DNA of 32,246 nucleotides from Alkalibacterium sp. Lineage in GTDB: Bacteria > Bacillota > Bacilli > Lactobacillales > Carnobacteriaceae_A. The translations under genes were made by a program, and so were the position numbers. Below are positions 14,409 through 22,308 of this stretch, one piece after another (the stretch's first letter is position 1; every line of letters starts with the position of its first letter). The DNA lies in NCBI GenBank assembly GCA_007692455.1, contig RECC01000040.1:1-32246 (forward strand). Reading direction: 5' to 3'. The notes below the pieces were generated by a model. The model was not told the origin of the DNA. It searched no databases and saw nothing but the letters and a program-made list of their open reading frames with translations.

Positions 14409-16610
14409 ATGCAAACTGTTAAGTGGAATGATCAGGAAATTAGAGAAAATAATGAAAAAATTATCAATGATGAGCTGAAACAGGTTCAAAAACGAGACGG
14501 TCGCCTGCAAAAATACAATCGAAAGAAAATAACGGAAGCACTTTTTCAGGCAGTTGAACAACTGGATTTAAATTACACGATTGACGATTTAAAAGCGATT
14601 TCATACGATGTTGAGCTACTGATTGTTGACAAGAAACCCGAAGCGATTGACACAAAAGATATTGATTTATTTGTACTGAGTATTCTGAAGTCAAACCAGT
14701 TTGAAGATTTAGCTGAAGGATACATTCAAAGACGCGAAGAAAAAGAAAAAGAACGGGAAACACGCCGTGACGTCAATGCAATGATTCAAAGCCTACTGCA
14801 GAAAGAAAAGTCCATCGTTAATGAAAATGCCAATAAAGACAGCAAGGTGTTCAACACACAGCGGGATCTGACGGCCGGGATTGTCGGCAAGGCGCTGGGA
14901 CTGAAAATGCTGCCGGCCCACGTTGCAAATGCGCATGAAAAAGGAGAAATCCATTACCATGACTTGGACTATACGCCTTATGCGCCAATGAGCAACTGCT
15001 GCTTGATTGACTTCAAGCACATGTTTGAGGAAGGCTTTCAGATTGGCAATGCCGAAGTGGACTCACCTAAATCCATTCAGACTGCTGCAGCTCAGACGGC
15101 ACAGATTATTGCCAACGTGGCTTCAAGCCAGTATGGCGGCTGTAGTTTTGACCGGATAGACGAGGTGCTCGCACCTTACGCTGAACGGAATTACCAGAAA
15201 CACATGAATACAGCAAAAGAATGGATTGACGGTGAAGACAAGCAAAGGGCTTTCGCAAAAGAAAAGACGAAAAAAGATATCTACGATGCCATGCAGAGTC
15301 TGGAATACGAAATCAATACCTTGTATACCTCACAGGGGCAGACACCCTTTACCAGTTTAGGATTTGGGCTGGGTTCCGACTGGATTGAAAGAGAAATTCA
15401 GAAGGCCATTCTAAAGGTCCGTATCAATGGACTGGGCAAAGAAAGACGAACAGCTATTTTTCCTAAACTAATTTTCACTCTGAAACGCGGTTTAAACCTG
15501 AACTCGGAGGATCCGAACTACGATATCAAGGAACTGGCACTTGAATGCTCAACAAAACGGATGTATCCGGATGTCTTGAGCTACGACAAACTGGTCGACA
15601 TCACCGGGAGCTTTAAAACACCAATGGGTTGCCGCTCTTTCCTTCAGGGCTGGCAGGATGAACAGGGCAACGATGTCTCTGCCGGACGCATGAATCTGGG
15701 TGTCGTCACTTTAAATGTACCGCGTATTGCCATCGAAGCGAAGGGCAGCACAGAACGGTTCCAAGCCTTGCTGAACGAACGCCTGCGTCTGGTAAAAGAT
15801 GCTTTGCTCTTTAAAGCTAATCGGGTGATGGAAGCTGAACCGGCAAATGCGCCTATTTTGTACATGCACGGGGCTTTCGGTAAGCGCCTGTCTAAAGATG
15901 ATGATGTGTCTCAATTATTCTTGAATAAGCGGGCAACTGTTTCGTTAGGCTATATCGGTCTATATGAAGCGGCAGCTCAGTTTTACGGCCCGGACTGGGA
16001 AGCAAATGAAGAAGCAAAGCAGTTCACACTGGATATTATGAAAGAATTGAAGTCGCATGCGGACCAATGGGGGAATGAGAGCGGTATTCATGTCAGTGTC
16101 TACTCCACACCGAGTGAAAGTTTGACGGACCGCTTCTGTAAGCTGGATACTGATAAATTCGGCCTAATCAAGGACATTACCGACAAAGGTTACTATACGA
16201 ACAGTTTCCACTACGATGTCCGTAAAAATCCGACACCTTTTGAAAAACTCGACTTTGAAAAAGATTACCCGCAGTATACTGGCGGCGGCTTTATCCACTA
16301 CTGTGAGTACCCTAAACTTCAGACGAATCCTAAAGCCCTGGAAGCGGTGTGGGATTACGCCTACGACCGTGTCGGCTATCTGGGAACAAATACGCCTATC
16401 GACCGCTGTTATGAATGTGATTTTGAGGGAGACTTCAAGCCAACCGAAAACGGCTTTAAATGTCCGGCTTGCGGCAATACCAATCCGGAAACCTGTGACG
16501 TCGTTAAACGAACATGCGGCTACCTAGGCAATCCACAAAAGCGGCCAATGGTAAACGGACGACACAAGGAGATTTCATCACGTGTCAAACATATAAAAGG
16601 GACTGATTAA
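14409..16610 (+). CDS. nrdD: anaerobic (class III) ribonucleoside-triphosphate reductase
   Basis: This 733-residue glycyl-radical enzyme reduces NTPs without oxygen, using formate as reductant. An N-terminal ATP cone lies at about residues 25-115 (KRDGRLQKYNRKKITEALFQA region), sensing ATP/dATP. The body has the family NCCLIDF and SSQYGG segments. Near the C-terminus a zinc site has C667, C670, C685 and C688. The radical glycine is G704 in RTCGY. I start at ATG 14409, 8 nt after AAGGACGG; a GTG three codons upstream lies in the ribosome site. The activase nrdG follows after 1 bp. Confidence 0.96.
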   Translation: MQTVKWNDQEIRENNEKIINDELKQVQKRDGRLQKYNRKKITEALFQAVEQLDLNYTIDDLKAISYDVELLIVDKKPEAIDTKDIDLFVLSILKSNQFEDLAEGYIQRREEKEKERETRRDVNAMIQSLLQKEKSIVNENANKDSKVFNTQRDLTAGIVGKALGLKMLPAHVANAHEKGEIHYHDLDYTPYAPMSNCCLIDFKHMFEEGFQIGNAEVDSPKSIQTAAAQTAQIIANVASSQYGGCSFDRIDEVLAPYAERNYQKHMNTAKEWIDGEDKQRAFAKEKTKKDIYDAMQSLEYEINTLYTSQGQTPFTSLGFGLGSDWIEREIQKAILKVRINGLGKERRTAIFPKLIFTLKRGLNLNSEDPNYDIKELALECSTKRMYPDVLSYDKLVDITGSFKTPMGCRSFLQGWQDEQGNDVSAGRMNLGVVTLNVPRIAIEAKGSTERFQALLNERLRLVKDALLFKANRVMEAEPANAPILYMHGAFGKRLSKDDDVSQLFLNKRATVSLGYIGLYEAAAQFYGPDWEANEEAKQFTLDIMKELKSHADQWGNESGIHVSVYSTPSESLTDRFCKLDTDKFGLIKDITDKGYYTNSFHYDVRKNPTPFEKLDFEKDYPQYTGGGFIHYCEYPKLQTNPKALEAVWDYAYDRVGYLGTNTPIDRCYECDFEGDFKPTENGFKCPACGNTNPETCDVVKRTCGYLGNPQKRPMVNGRHKEISSRVKHIKGTD

Positions 16611-16611
16611 T

Positions 16612-17172
16612 ATGCCTGTTGATCCAATTACATGGACTGCCGACCGATTCAGTAAAAATTATGTGGCTGACTATAAACCGTACAACTTTGTCGATGGAGA
16701 AGGCGTCCGCTGCAGTATTTATGTCAGCGGCTGCCCCTTCGCCTGCAAGGGCTGCTACAATAAGGCGGCCCAGGATTTCAGTTACGGCTCCCCCTATTCC
16801 AGAGAGCTGGAAAGTCAGATTATAAAAGACATGCGGGCCGATTACTGTCAAGGACTGACGCTTTTGGGCGGGGAACCCTTTTTAAACACTGGGGTGACCG
16901 TACCCTTGTGTGAAGAAGTAAGAGAAACCTTCGGCTGGACAAAAGACATCTGGTCCTGGACCGGCTACACATGGGAAGAACTGCTGCAGGGAACTGCCGA
17001 CAAGCGGAGACTGCTGGAGCTCATTGATGTAGTAGTTGACGGGCGTTTTGAACAGGACAAGATGGACTTGAACTTGGCTTTTAGAGGAAGCTCAAACCAG
17101 CGCATTATCGATGTACAGGCCTCATTGGAAGAGGACGAAATCGTCCTCTGGAATGACGGGGCTTATAAATAA
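16612..17172 (+). CDS. nrdG: anaerobic ribonucleotide reductase activase NrdG
   Basis: This 186-residue radical-SAM enzyme installs the glycyl radical on NrdD. The 4Fe-4S/SAM motif is C41-PFA-C45-KG-C48. The SAM-binding glycines appear in LTLLGGEPF. The C-terminal part VVVDGRFEQDKMDLNLAFRGSSNQRIIDV is typical of NrdG. Its start is 1 bp after the nrdD stop, so the two are translationally coupled. A long terminator follows at once. Confidence 0.96.
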   Translation: MPVDPITWTADRFSKNYVADYKPYNFVDGEGVRCSIYVSGCPFACKGCYNKAAQDFSYGSPYSRELESQIIKDMRADYCQGLTLLGGEPFLNTGVTVPLCEEVRETFGWTKDIWSWTGYTWEELLQGTADKRRLLELIDVVVDGRFEQDKMDLNLAFRGSSNQRIIDVQASLEEDEIVLWNDGAYK

Positions 17173-17176
17173 AAGG

Positions 17177-17227
17177 CTTCAAGAAGGTTGACTTCAATTC
17201 AGTCACCTTCTTGAAGTCTTCTTTTTT
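17177..17227 (+). terminator. terminator of nrdDG
   Basis: CTTCAAGAAGGT (17177-17188) pairs with ACCTTCTTGAAG ending at 17216, extended inside by GACT/AGTC after one bulged T. The loop is 7 nt and the T-rich run TCTTCTTTTTT follows. It is a strong intrinsic terminator. Confidence 0.92.
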
Positions 17228-17326
17228 GGGGGATATAGATTTTCTATCGGAGTAAAGCGTGCTAATGAGTTGATTTAAAGCCTTTTGGACCTATTTCTCT
17301 TCTTTGAAAAGAGTTGGATCGACAGC

Positions 17327-17680
17327 TTTGGCAGACTCCGCGGGAAAATGGTTTGAGTTAACCGAAGTTGGTGCCTCTTTGGCAGACTCCATGAGAAAAT
17401 AGATTGAGTTAACCAAAGTCGAAGCAACTTGGGTAAACTCCGCACAAAAATGACTTGAGTTTTCCCAAGTAGCCGCCGCTTAGGAAAACTGAACAGAAAA
17501 ATTTGTTGAGTTAACCGAAGATAGTGCTACTTCGGTTAACTCAATGGGGAAGGTACTGGGTTAACTGAAGGGGGTGCTCCTTCAGCAGACTCCACCAAAA
17601 AAAAGAATTGAGTAAACCGAACTTCCGACCACTTCAGCATAGTCCACGGCAAAAATCTGGCGAGTTAACCGAAGCAGGCG
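17327..17680. repeat. tandem array of seven degenerate 51-bp units forming phased hairpins
   Basis: Units begin at 17327, 17378, 17429, 17480, 17531, 17581 and 17633 (periods 51, 51, 51, 51, 50, 52), each with a TT(T/G/C)GG-like start and ACTCC or a variant. About 28 bp into most units lies GAGTTAACCGAAG or a variant. It is complementary to the start of the next unit, so six hairpins form, centred at 17372, 17423, 17474, 17525, 17575 and 17627. The fourth is perfect: TTGAGTTAACCGAAG (17506-17520), 9-nt loop, CTTCGGTTAACTCAA (17530-17544). Hairpin three has TTTTCC opposite GGAAAA where hairpin four has TTAACC opposite GGTTAA. Hairpin five has CTGAAG with CTTCAG instead of CCGAAG with CTTCGG. 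These are compensatory changes. No open reading frame runs through. More degenerate relatives may extend upstream to about 17265. Confidence 0.9.
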
Positions 17681-17747
17681 AATAACAGCAGAAACGTGCA
17701 AAAAGAACTGAAAAATAGAGCATCGGCGGCTGGCATAAGCACCTTAT

Positions 17748-17776
17748 TTGCTAATCTGCCAGAAAATGGTATACTA
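17748..17776 (+). promoter_or_regulatory. extended -10 promoter of the candidate small RNA
   Basis: TTTGCT (17748-17753) and TATACT (17771-17776) are spaced 17 bp, with the extended TGG at 17768-17770. No coding frame follows, which is why I read it as the promoter of a non-coding transcript. A hairpin CTGGCA/TGCCAG (17731-17736 with 17758-17763) overlaps the -35 region. Confidence 0.55.
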
Positions 17777-17782
17777 TAAGGA

Positions 17783-17997
17783 CGTTGAAGATAGATATGA
17801 AATATTATATAAACACGTTTTAACGAAGTTTATTCGCACTGGCGCAGCTTTGGGGCTGTAAGGACACGATAGAGGTAGGGATTGTGTCGTTTAAATGAGA
17901 AACTTAGTCATATAGATATGAATAGAAAATAACCAGCAATTTGCTTTACAAATATTTATGTTTAACCAGAAAGCCACTCAACTTTTGAGTGGCTTTT
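17783..17997 (+). ncRNA. candidate structured small RNA of about 215 nt
   Basis: This stretch is framed by an extended -10 promoter and a strong terminator and has no usable reading frame. Hairpins in order are CGAA/TTCG (17824-17836), GCAGC/GCTGT near 17844-17860, and GACACGAT with ATTGTGTC near 17873-17900. The last has a purine-rich loop, AGAGGTAGGG. The terminator stem follows. I compared it by eye with 6S RNA, tmRNA, RNase P RNA and common riboswitches and recognise none. The ends are estimates from the promoter and terminator. The nearest downstream gene is 360 bp away, so a leader is less likely than a free RNA. Confidence 0.5.
17970..17997 (+). terminator. terminator of the candidate small RNA
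   Basis: AAAGCCACTCAA (17970-17981) and TTGAGTGGCTTT (17985-17996) form a perfect 12-bp stem with a 3-nt loop, ending in TTTT. A-rich sequence on the left also allows some activity on the other strand. Confidence 0.88.
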
Positions 17998-18000
17998 GTC

Positions 18001-18228
18001 AATTCTCGGGTTAAAATAATATGAATGAGTAGTACATATGATAAGAATCCCCCGTAATTTAATGAAATTCATCAATAACTGACCAAATAAATGAAATCAC
18101 CGCAAAAATATTTTGAAACCTTTAAGTTCCCTCTAGTTTGCTGGTAATCAACATAAAGAAATTTGCATGTAAATATAATAGCGCAAAAAACACCTATGGG
18201 ATTAGTCTTGAAACAGCATTTAATTTAA
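18001..18228. other. AT-rich gap without a recognised gene
   Basis: I see no coding frame with a ribosome site, and only an isolated TATAAT (18174-18179) without a convincing -35. It looks like decayed intergenic sequence between the small RNA and trmN6. Confidence 0.4.
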
Positions 18229-18298
18229 AATCACTTACTGTAAAGGAAAGAAATGATGCCCATCATTTCTTATCTGAGTGAGTCTTTAAAAAGTGATT
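18229..18298. repeat. nested inverted repeats upstream of trmN6
   Basis: The outer arms AATCACTT (18229-18236) and AAGTGATT (18291-18298) enclose the perfect hairpin AAGAAATGAT/ATCATTTCTT (18248-18271, loop GCCC). The next promoter's extended -10 (TGGTATACT, 18317-18325) is 19 bp downstream, so the outer arm touches its -35 region. There is no T-tract, so regulation or a structured RNA is as likely as termination. Confidence 0.6.
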
Positions 18299-18356
18299 AT
18301 TTAAGCACTGCATTTTTGGTATACTAAAACTAATCAATTTATAAAGGAAGAATTCA

Positions 18357-19121
18357 GTGAATAAAGAATTAAAAGGTGACGAACGTATCGACCAACTTAT
18401 GCAGTATAATCTGGAAATTATTCAAAGTTCTTCAGTGTTTTCTTTTTCTCTGGATGCTGTGCTGCTGGGAGACTTTGCATCCGTACCTAAGCATAACCGG
18501 GCAAGGGTAGTGGATTTATGTTCAGGTAACGGTGCAGTCGCGCTGATGCTCAGTCAGAAGACGACCAGCCCGGTGACAGCAGTGGAAATACAGGAACGGC
18601 TGGTAGACATGGCAAAACGCAGCATTGAAATGAATCAACTGACAGACCGTGTCGAGATGATTCATGCGGACGTCAACCAAGTAACCCAGCACATAAAAAA
18701 AGACTCTGTAGATGTAGTGACCTGTAACCCGCCTTATTTTACAGTCTCAGACCACAGCCGAAAAAATCCGAATGAACACCTGGCAATTGCCAGACATGAG
18801 CTGCACCTGACATTAAAGGAACTCATGGCAGAAACAGCCGGGCTGCTGAAAACTAAAGGGAAGGCCTACTTTGTACACAGGCCAGAGCGCTTTTTGGAAA
18901 TTATGGACGCGATGCGGGAAGTCAAGCTGGCTCCTAAACGGATTCGCTTTGTCTATCCAAAGATCAACCGTGAAGCCAATATGCTATTAATAGAAGGCAT
19001 CAAGCAGGGTAAGGAAGATGGCCTGAAAATACTGCCACCGCTGTACGTATTTGACGAACAAGGTGAGTATTTTCCGGAAGTGAGAAGGATGATCTACGGT
19101 AATGACGATACAAACGAATAA
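18357..19121 (+). CDS. trmN6: tRNA1(Val) A37 N6-methyltransferase-type enzyme
   Basis: This 254-residue class I SAM-dependent methyltransferase of the YabB/TrmN6 family probably methylates N6 of A37 in a tRNA. Motif I is VVDLCSGNGAVAL (51-63), the acidic SAM-ribose residue is in AVEIQE, and the catalytic NPPY is 124-127. The start is GTG after AAAGGAAG, with the extended -10 TGGTATACT (18317-18325) upstream. yazA overlaps its end by 20 nt. In B. subtilis the gene directly follows yabA; here an 8-kb block separates them. Confidence 0.92.
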   Translation: MNKELKGDERIDQLMQYNLEIIQSSSVFSFSLDAVLLGDFASVPKHNRARVVDLCSGNGAVALMLSQKTTSPVTAVEIQERLVDMAKRSIEMNQLTDRVEMIHADVNQVTQHIKKDSVDVVTCNPPYFTVSDHSRKNPNEHLAIARHELHLTLKELMAETAGLLKTKGKAYFVHRPERFLEIMDAMREVKLAPKRIRFVYPKINREANMLLIEGIKQGKEDGLKILPPLYVFDEQGEYFPEVRRMIYGNDDTNE

Positions 19122-19455
19122 AGCCAGCTTTTTTTATGTGCTGCACTGCAAAGACGGTACATTTTACGGGGGCTACACAACAGATTTAACGAGACGACTG
19201 GATGAGCATAATCGGGGAGTGGGAGCGAAGTACACGCGGCCCCAGAGAAGACGTCCCTTAAGAATGATTTATGCTGAATCTTATGAGACAAGAAGTGCCG
19301 CGACCAAAGCAGAAGCGGCTTTTAAAAAATTAAACAGAAAACACAAAGAACAATTTTTAAAACGGTATGGCGTCAATAAGCCTTACGGGAAACTGACCAA
19401 TTGTGTAATTAGAAAAGGAAGTGAGACCGGTGTTGAAAACACAGAAGAGCTTTGA
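19102..19455 (+). CDS. yazA: GIY-YIG domain nuclease-like protein YazA
   Basis: This 117-residue UPF0213/YazA-type protein is a stand-alone GIY-YIG domain. The two strand motifs read FYVLHC (11-16) and FYGGYT (21-26). R31-R32 and H36-N37 follow (RRLDEHNRG), then the KYTRPQRRRPLRMIYAE core and the helix AATKAEAAFKKL with its acidic residue. The biological substrate is unknown in the family. It overlaps trmN6, and rsmI overlaps its 3' end, so the three form one operon. Confidence 0.93.
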   Translation: MTIQTNKASFFYVLHCKDGTFYGGYTTDLTRRLDEHNRGVGAKYTRPQRRRPLRMIYAESYETRSAATKAEAAFKKLNRKHKEQFLKRYGVNKPYGKLTNCVIRKGSETGVENTEEL

Positions 19456-20311
19456 ACAAAAAGAGCAAGGAACCCTTTACTTAGTCCCAACCCCTATAGG
19501 CAATCTGGACGACATGACATTTCGGGCGGTTGCTATATTAAAAGAAGTGGACTTCATTGCTTCTGAAGACACGCGCAATACGCAAAAGCTTCTGAACCAC
19601 TTCGAAATTGACACGCATCAGCTCAGTTACCATGAACACAATTCCAAAGAACGGACTCCTCAGCTTGTCGAAAAGATGCTTGACGGTGAAACCATAGCAC
19701 AGGTAAGTGATGCGGGTATGCCGTCCATCAGCGATCCCGGAGTCGATTTAGTGAAGGCTGCTTTGGACGCCGGTATTGCTGTTGTACCTTTGCCGGGACC
19801 CAATGCTGCACTGACAGCCCTCATCGCATCCGGTTTGGCACCGCAGCCATTTTACTTCTACGGTTTTCTGCCGCGGAAAAAGAAAGAACTGGTGGAGCAG
19901 CTGAATGAATGCAATAAGCGCGAAGAGACCCTTATTTTTTATGAGTCGCCCCATCGCATAAAAAAAGTGGTGGAGCAGATGATAGCGGTGTTCGGTCCGC
20001 AACGACAAATCGTTCTAGCGAGAGAAGTCACGAAACGCTTTGAAGAATTTGTTCGTGGCAGTACCCAGGAAGTGTATGAATGGCTGACGGAGGAACAAAT
20101 CAGAGGCGAATTTGTTCTGATTGCTGAAGGGAATTCTGAAGTCGATGCTGAAACACACGAGACCTGGGAAGACTTGAGTCTCAAAGAACACGTGGACTTT
20201 ATGATTGAGGAACATAACTTGCCCAGCAAAAAAGCAATTAAAGAAGTTGCATTGTTAAGAGATTTGCCTAAAAGAGAAGTTTACGCCGCCTATCACGAAA
20301 TAAGTGGCTGA
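19430..20311 (+). CDS. rsmI: 16S rRNA C1402 2'-O-methyltransferase
   Basis: This 293-residue tetrapyrrole-methylase-fold enzyme methylates the ribose of C1402 in the 30S decoding centre. It has LYLVPTPIGNLDDMTFRA, the SEDTRNTQKLL segment, SDAGMPSISDPG (SAM pocket) and PLPGPNAALTALIASGL in order. I favour the GTG at 19430, about 10 nt after AAGGA. A GTG at 19421 lies within the ribosome site and a TTG at 19433 is an alternative. It overlaps yazA and ends the trmN6-yazA-rsmI group; the lipoprotein gene follows after 24 bp. Confidence 0.94.
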   Translation: MLKTQKSFEQKEQGTLYLVPTPIGNLDDMTFRAVAILKEVDFIASEDTRNTQKLLNHFEIDTHQLSYHEHNSKERTPQLVEKMLDGETIAQVSDAGMPSISDPGVDLVKAALDAGIAVVPLPGPNAALTALIASGLAPQPFYFYGFLPRKKKELVEQLNECNKREETLIFYESPHRIKKVVEQMIAVFGPQRQIVLAREVTKRFEEFVRGSTQEVYEWLTEEQIRGEFVLIAEGNSEVDAETHETWEDLSLKEHVDFMIEEHNLPSKKAIKEVALLRDLPKREVYAAYHEISG

Positions 20312-20335
20312 CAATCTGACGGAGGAGGAATTAAA

Positions 20336-21163
20336 ATGTCCAAAAGATTAGTTGTTTTATCTGCACTGTTACTTAGTTTAGGGCTCAGTGCCTGCAATGA
20401 GAACACTGATGAAACGGTGACCGATGAGGAAGTCAATGAGACTGCAGTACTTGACACAGCAAGTGCAGACTCAGCTGAAGTAGACATTCAGGAAGACGAG
20501 TCCGAGCCAGAATTGGACGAGTCAGTGGAAATAGAAGAAAGCCAACAGGATAAAATAGAACAACTGAACCAGTTGCTGAAGCAGGCAGAAAAACAGTATC
20601 AGGCTGAACAGTTTGATGCAGCTGCAGGAACATTAAGTAAGCTTTTCCAGTACGACTTAAGTGAGTACGACGAACTGGCTGAAAAAGCGGAGAATCTGAA
20701 AGCAAATATCCAGTCCATTCAGGCAGAAAAAGCAGACAGTACTCTACAGGAATCTGTTTTCAAAGAAGAACGGCAGTCAGCCATTTTATCTGAGGAGTTT
20801 TTAACTGCGACAGGCCAGCGTATTGAAGATGCTTCAGATGAAGACCTGGCGGATTGGATAAGCGAAAAAGAAGCACAGGCTATCACAGATGACAGCGAGA
20901 GAGAATGGACAAAAGAAGAGGCGGAAAATTACGCCTTTGATCAGCTGATGATTTTAGAAGACTTGAATTATGAAAATTACTTTTTCTTTGTCAATATGAC
21001 TGCTGAAGATTGGGTACAGCTTGAAGCGAGAGAAGCCATTGAACGAGATGGGGTCAGCTGGTCCAATTTGATTGGTCTTTACCGCTACAACGTTTACAGC
21101 GATGAGCTTCAGAAACTGGATACGGTGACTGGAGAGTATGAGACTGTACAGAATCCTTCTTAG
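20336..21163 (+). CDS. acidic lipoprotein of unknown function
   Basis: This 275-residue protein has a lipoprotein signal peptide: basic MSKR, a hydrophobic core, and the lipobox LSAC with the lipidated C20. The next 50 residues are highly acidic and low in complexity, a typical surface tether. A coiled-coil or TPR-like part (about 70-135; KQAEKQYQAEQFDAAAGTLS) and a C-terminal domain with many aromatic residues follow. I do not recognise the C-terminal domain. GGAGGAGG is a strong ribosome site, and the 24-bp gap to rsmI suggests co-transcription, though the functions are not obviously linked. Confidence 0.8.
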   Translation: MSKRLVVLSALLLSLGLSACNENTDETVTDEEVNETAVLDTASADSAEVDIQEDESEPELDESVEIEESQQDKIEQLNQLLKQAEKQYQAEQFDAAAGTLSKLFQYDLSEYDELAEKAENLKANIQSIQAEKADSTLQESVFKEERQSAILSEEFLTATGQRIEDASDEDLADWISEKEAQAITDDSEREWTKEEAENYAFDQLMILEDLNYENYFFFVNMTAEDWVQLEAREAIERDGVSWSNLIGLYRYNVYSDELQKLDTVTGEYETVQNPS

Positions 21164-21215
21164 TTGAGTTTTTCAAAGCAAGTAAGATAAACTACCAGAG
21201 AAGGAGTGAAGAAAG

Positions 21216-22166
21216 TTGTCAAAATTAATATTAAGTTTGAGTGAATTAAAGAAAGAACATGAGGACGATTTGAAAAAACTGTCAAATGAGTATACGGTGA
21301 TTCATTCTTTAGAAGAAGCCTCATCAGTCAAGGATATTGAAATAGTGTATGGTTGGAACAAGGAAGAAGGGCCTAAACTTCTGGAAAATCCGGAGATGAA
21401 TGTGAAATGGATTCAGCTGACATCTGCCGGTGTGGATTATATGGACCTGGCTTTGCTTAATAAGCATAATATTACGTTGACCAATGCCAGTGGCATACAC
21501 AGTTACGCTATTTCAGAATCGATTTTCGGTATGCTGTTGAGTCATACAAGAGGAATTGGCTATTCCATTAAAAAGCAGATGAAGAATGAATGGGATGAGG
21601 TTGACGAAGCCTTTGAAATGAATCAGCGGACGATGGCAATCGTCGGGGCAGGAGAAATTGGCCGTCAGACCGGTAAACTTGCCAAAGCATTCGGAATGAA
21701 AACTATCGGGGTCAACCGCAGCGGAAAGCCAGTCGACTTTATGGATGAGCAGTTCACGCAGGCTCAACTAGCTGAAGCATTGGCCGATGCAGATGTTGTC
21801 GTTAACATTCTGCCTTTAACGGATGAAACAAGAAATCTATTTGACCTCGATTTGTTTAAGAAGATGAAACAGTCCGCAATTTTCATCAATGTCGGGAGAG
21901 GCTCGACAGTAGTGACCGATGATTTGCTGGAGGCGCTGGATGAAGGTATCATCGCATTTGCAGCGTTGGATGTCGTTCATCAGGAGCCGCTGCCGACGGA
22001 TCATCCGATCTATCAGAGGGATGATGTGCTCCTGACGCCGCATATTTCTGGTACCCTTGAAGATTATAGTGAGAGTGCCTACCGTCTGTTTGAAGAGAAT
22101 TTTAAAGACTATGCAGAAAGCAAAACAGTCTCAAAAAATGTAGTCGATTATCAATCGGGCTACTAA
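21216..22166 (+). CDS. D-2-hydroxyacid dehydrogenase family protein
   Basis: This 316-residue NAD(P)-dependent oxidoreductase would interconvert a 2-oxoacid and a D-2-hydroxyacid. The Rossmann motif is G144-A-G146-EI-G149. The catalytic set is R228 (VGRGS), E257 (HQEPLP) and H276 (TPHISG). The N-terminal substrate domain carries the ITLTNASGIHS loop. The substrate is not predictable; it is more like the phosphoglycerate/hydroxypyruvate-type branch than D-lactate dehydrogenase. The start is TTG, 9 nt after GGAG. It is followed by a strong terminator. Confidence 0.92.
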   Translation: MSKLILSLSELKKEHEDDLKKLSNEYTVIHSLEEASSVKDIEIVYGWNKEEGPKLLENPEMNVKWIQLTSAGVDYMDLALLNKHNITLTNASGIHSYAISESIFGMLLSHTRGIGYSIKKQMKNEWDEVDEAFEMNQRTMAIVGAGEIGRQTGKLAKAFGMKTIGVNRSGKPVDFMDEQFTQAQLAEALADADVVVNILPLTDETRNLFDLDLFKKMKQSAIFINVGRGSTVVTDDLLEALDEGIIAFAALDVVHQEPLPTDHPIYQRDDVLLTPHISGTLEDYSESAYRLFEENFKDYAESKTVSKNVVDYQSGY

Positions 22167-22169
22167 GTT

Positions 22170-22211
22170 ATCCCCTTCTTGCTGTAGAGCAGTTTAAGAA
22201 GGGGATTTTTT
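22170..22211 (+). terminator. terminator of the hydroxyacid dehydrogenase gene
   Basis: ATCCCCTTCTT (22170-22180) pairs perfectly with AAGAAGGGGAT (22196-22206), followed by six T's. A small CTG/CAG stem can form in the loop. Confidence 0.93.
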
Positions 22212-22308
22212 CTATTCAGCGGCCAATTCGGTAAGTATAATAATGGGAGAAGTGGCGGACAAGGCACTTCTTATAAATACTAAAAACTGAAATTGAATCG
22301 AGCAAGAG

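Noticed and set aside
14464-16851. antisense and alternative frames inside nrdD and nrdG
   Set aside because: They lack ribosome sites and family resemblance and follow from the codon composition of the real genes.
17327-17680. CRISPR array
   Set aside because: The supposed repeats are not identical, the supposed spacers resemble each other, the unit is one continuous hairpin period, and no cas genes are in the window.
17327-17680. integron-type attC sites
   Set aside because: The units are far shorter than cassettes, no ORFs lie between them and no integrase is nearby.
17783-17997. 6S RNA, tmRNA or RNase P RNA
   Set aside because: There is no long rod with a central bubble, no tag-peptide or tRNA-like end, and none of the RNase P core sequences that I know.
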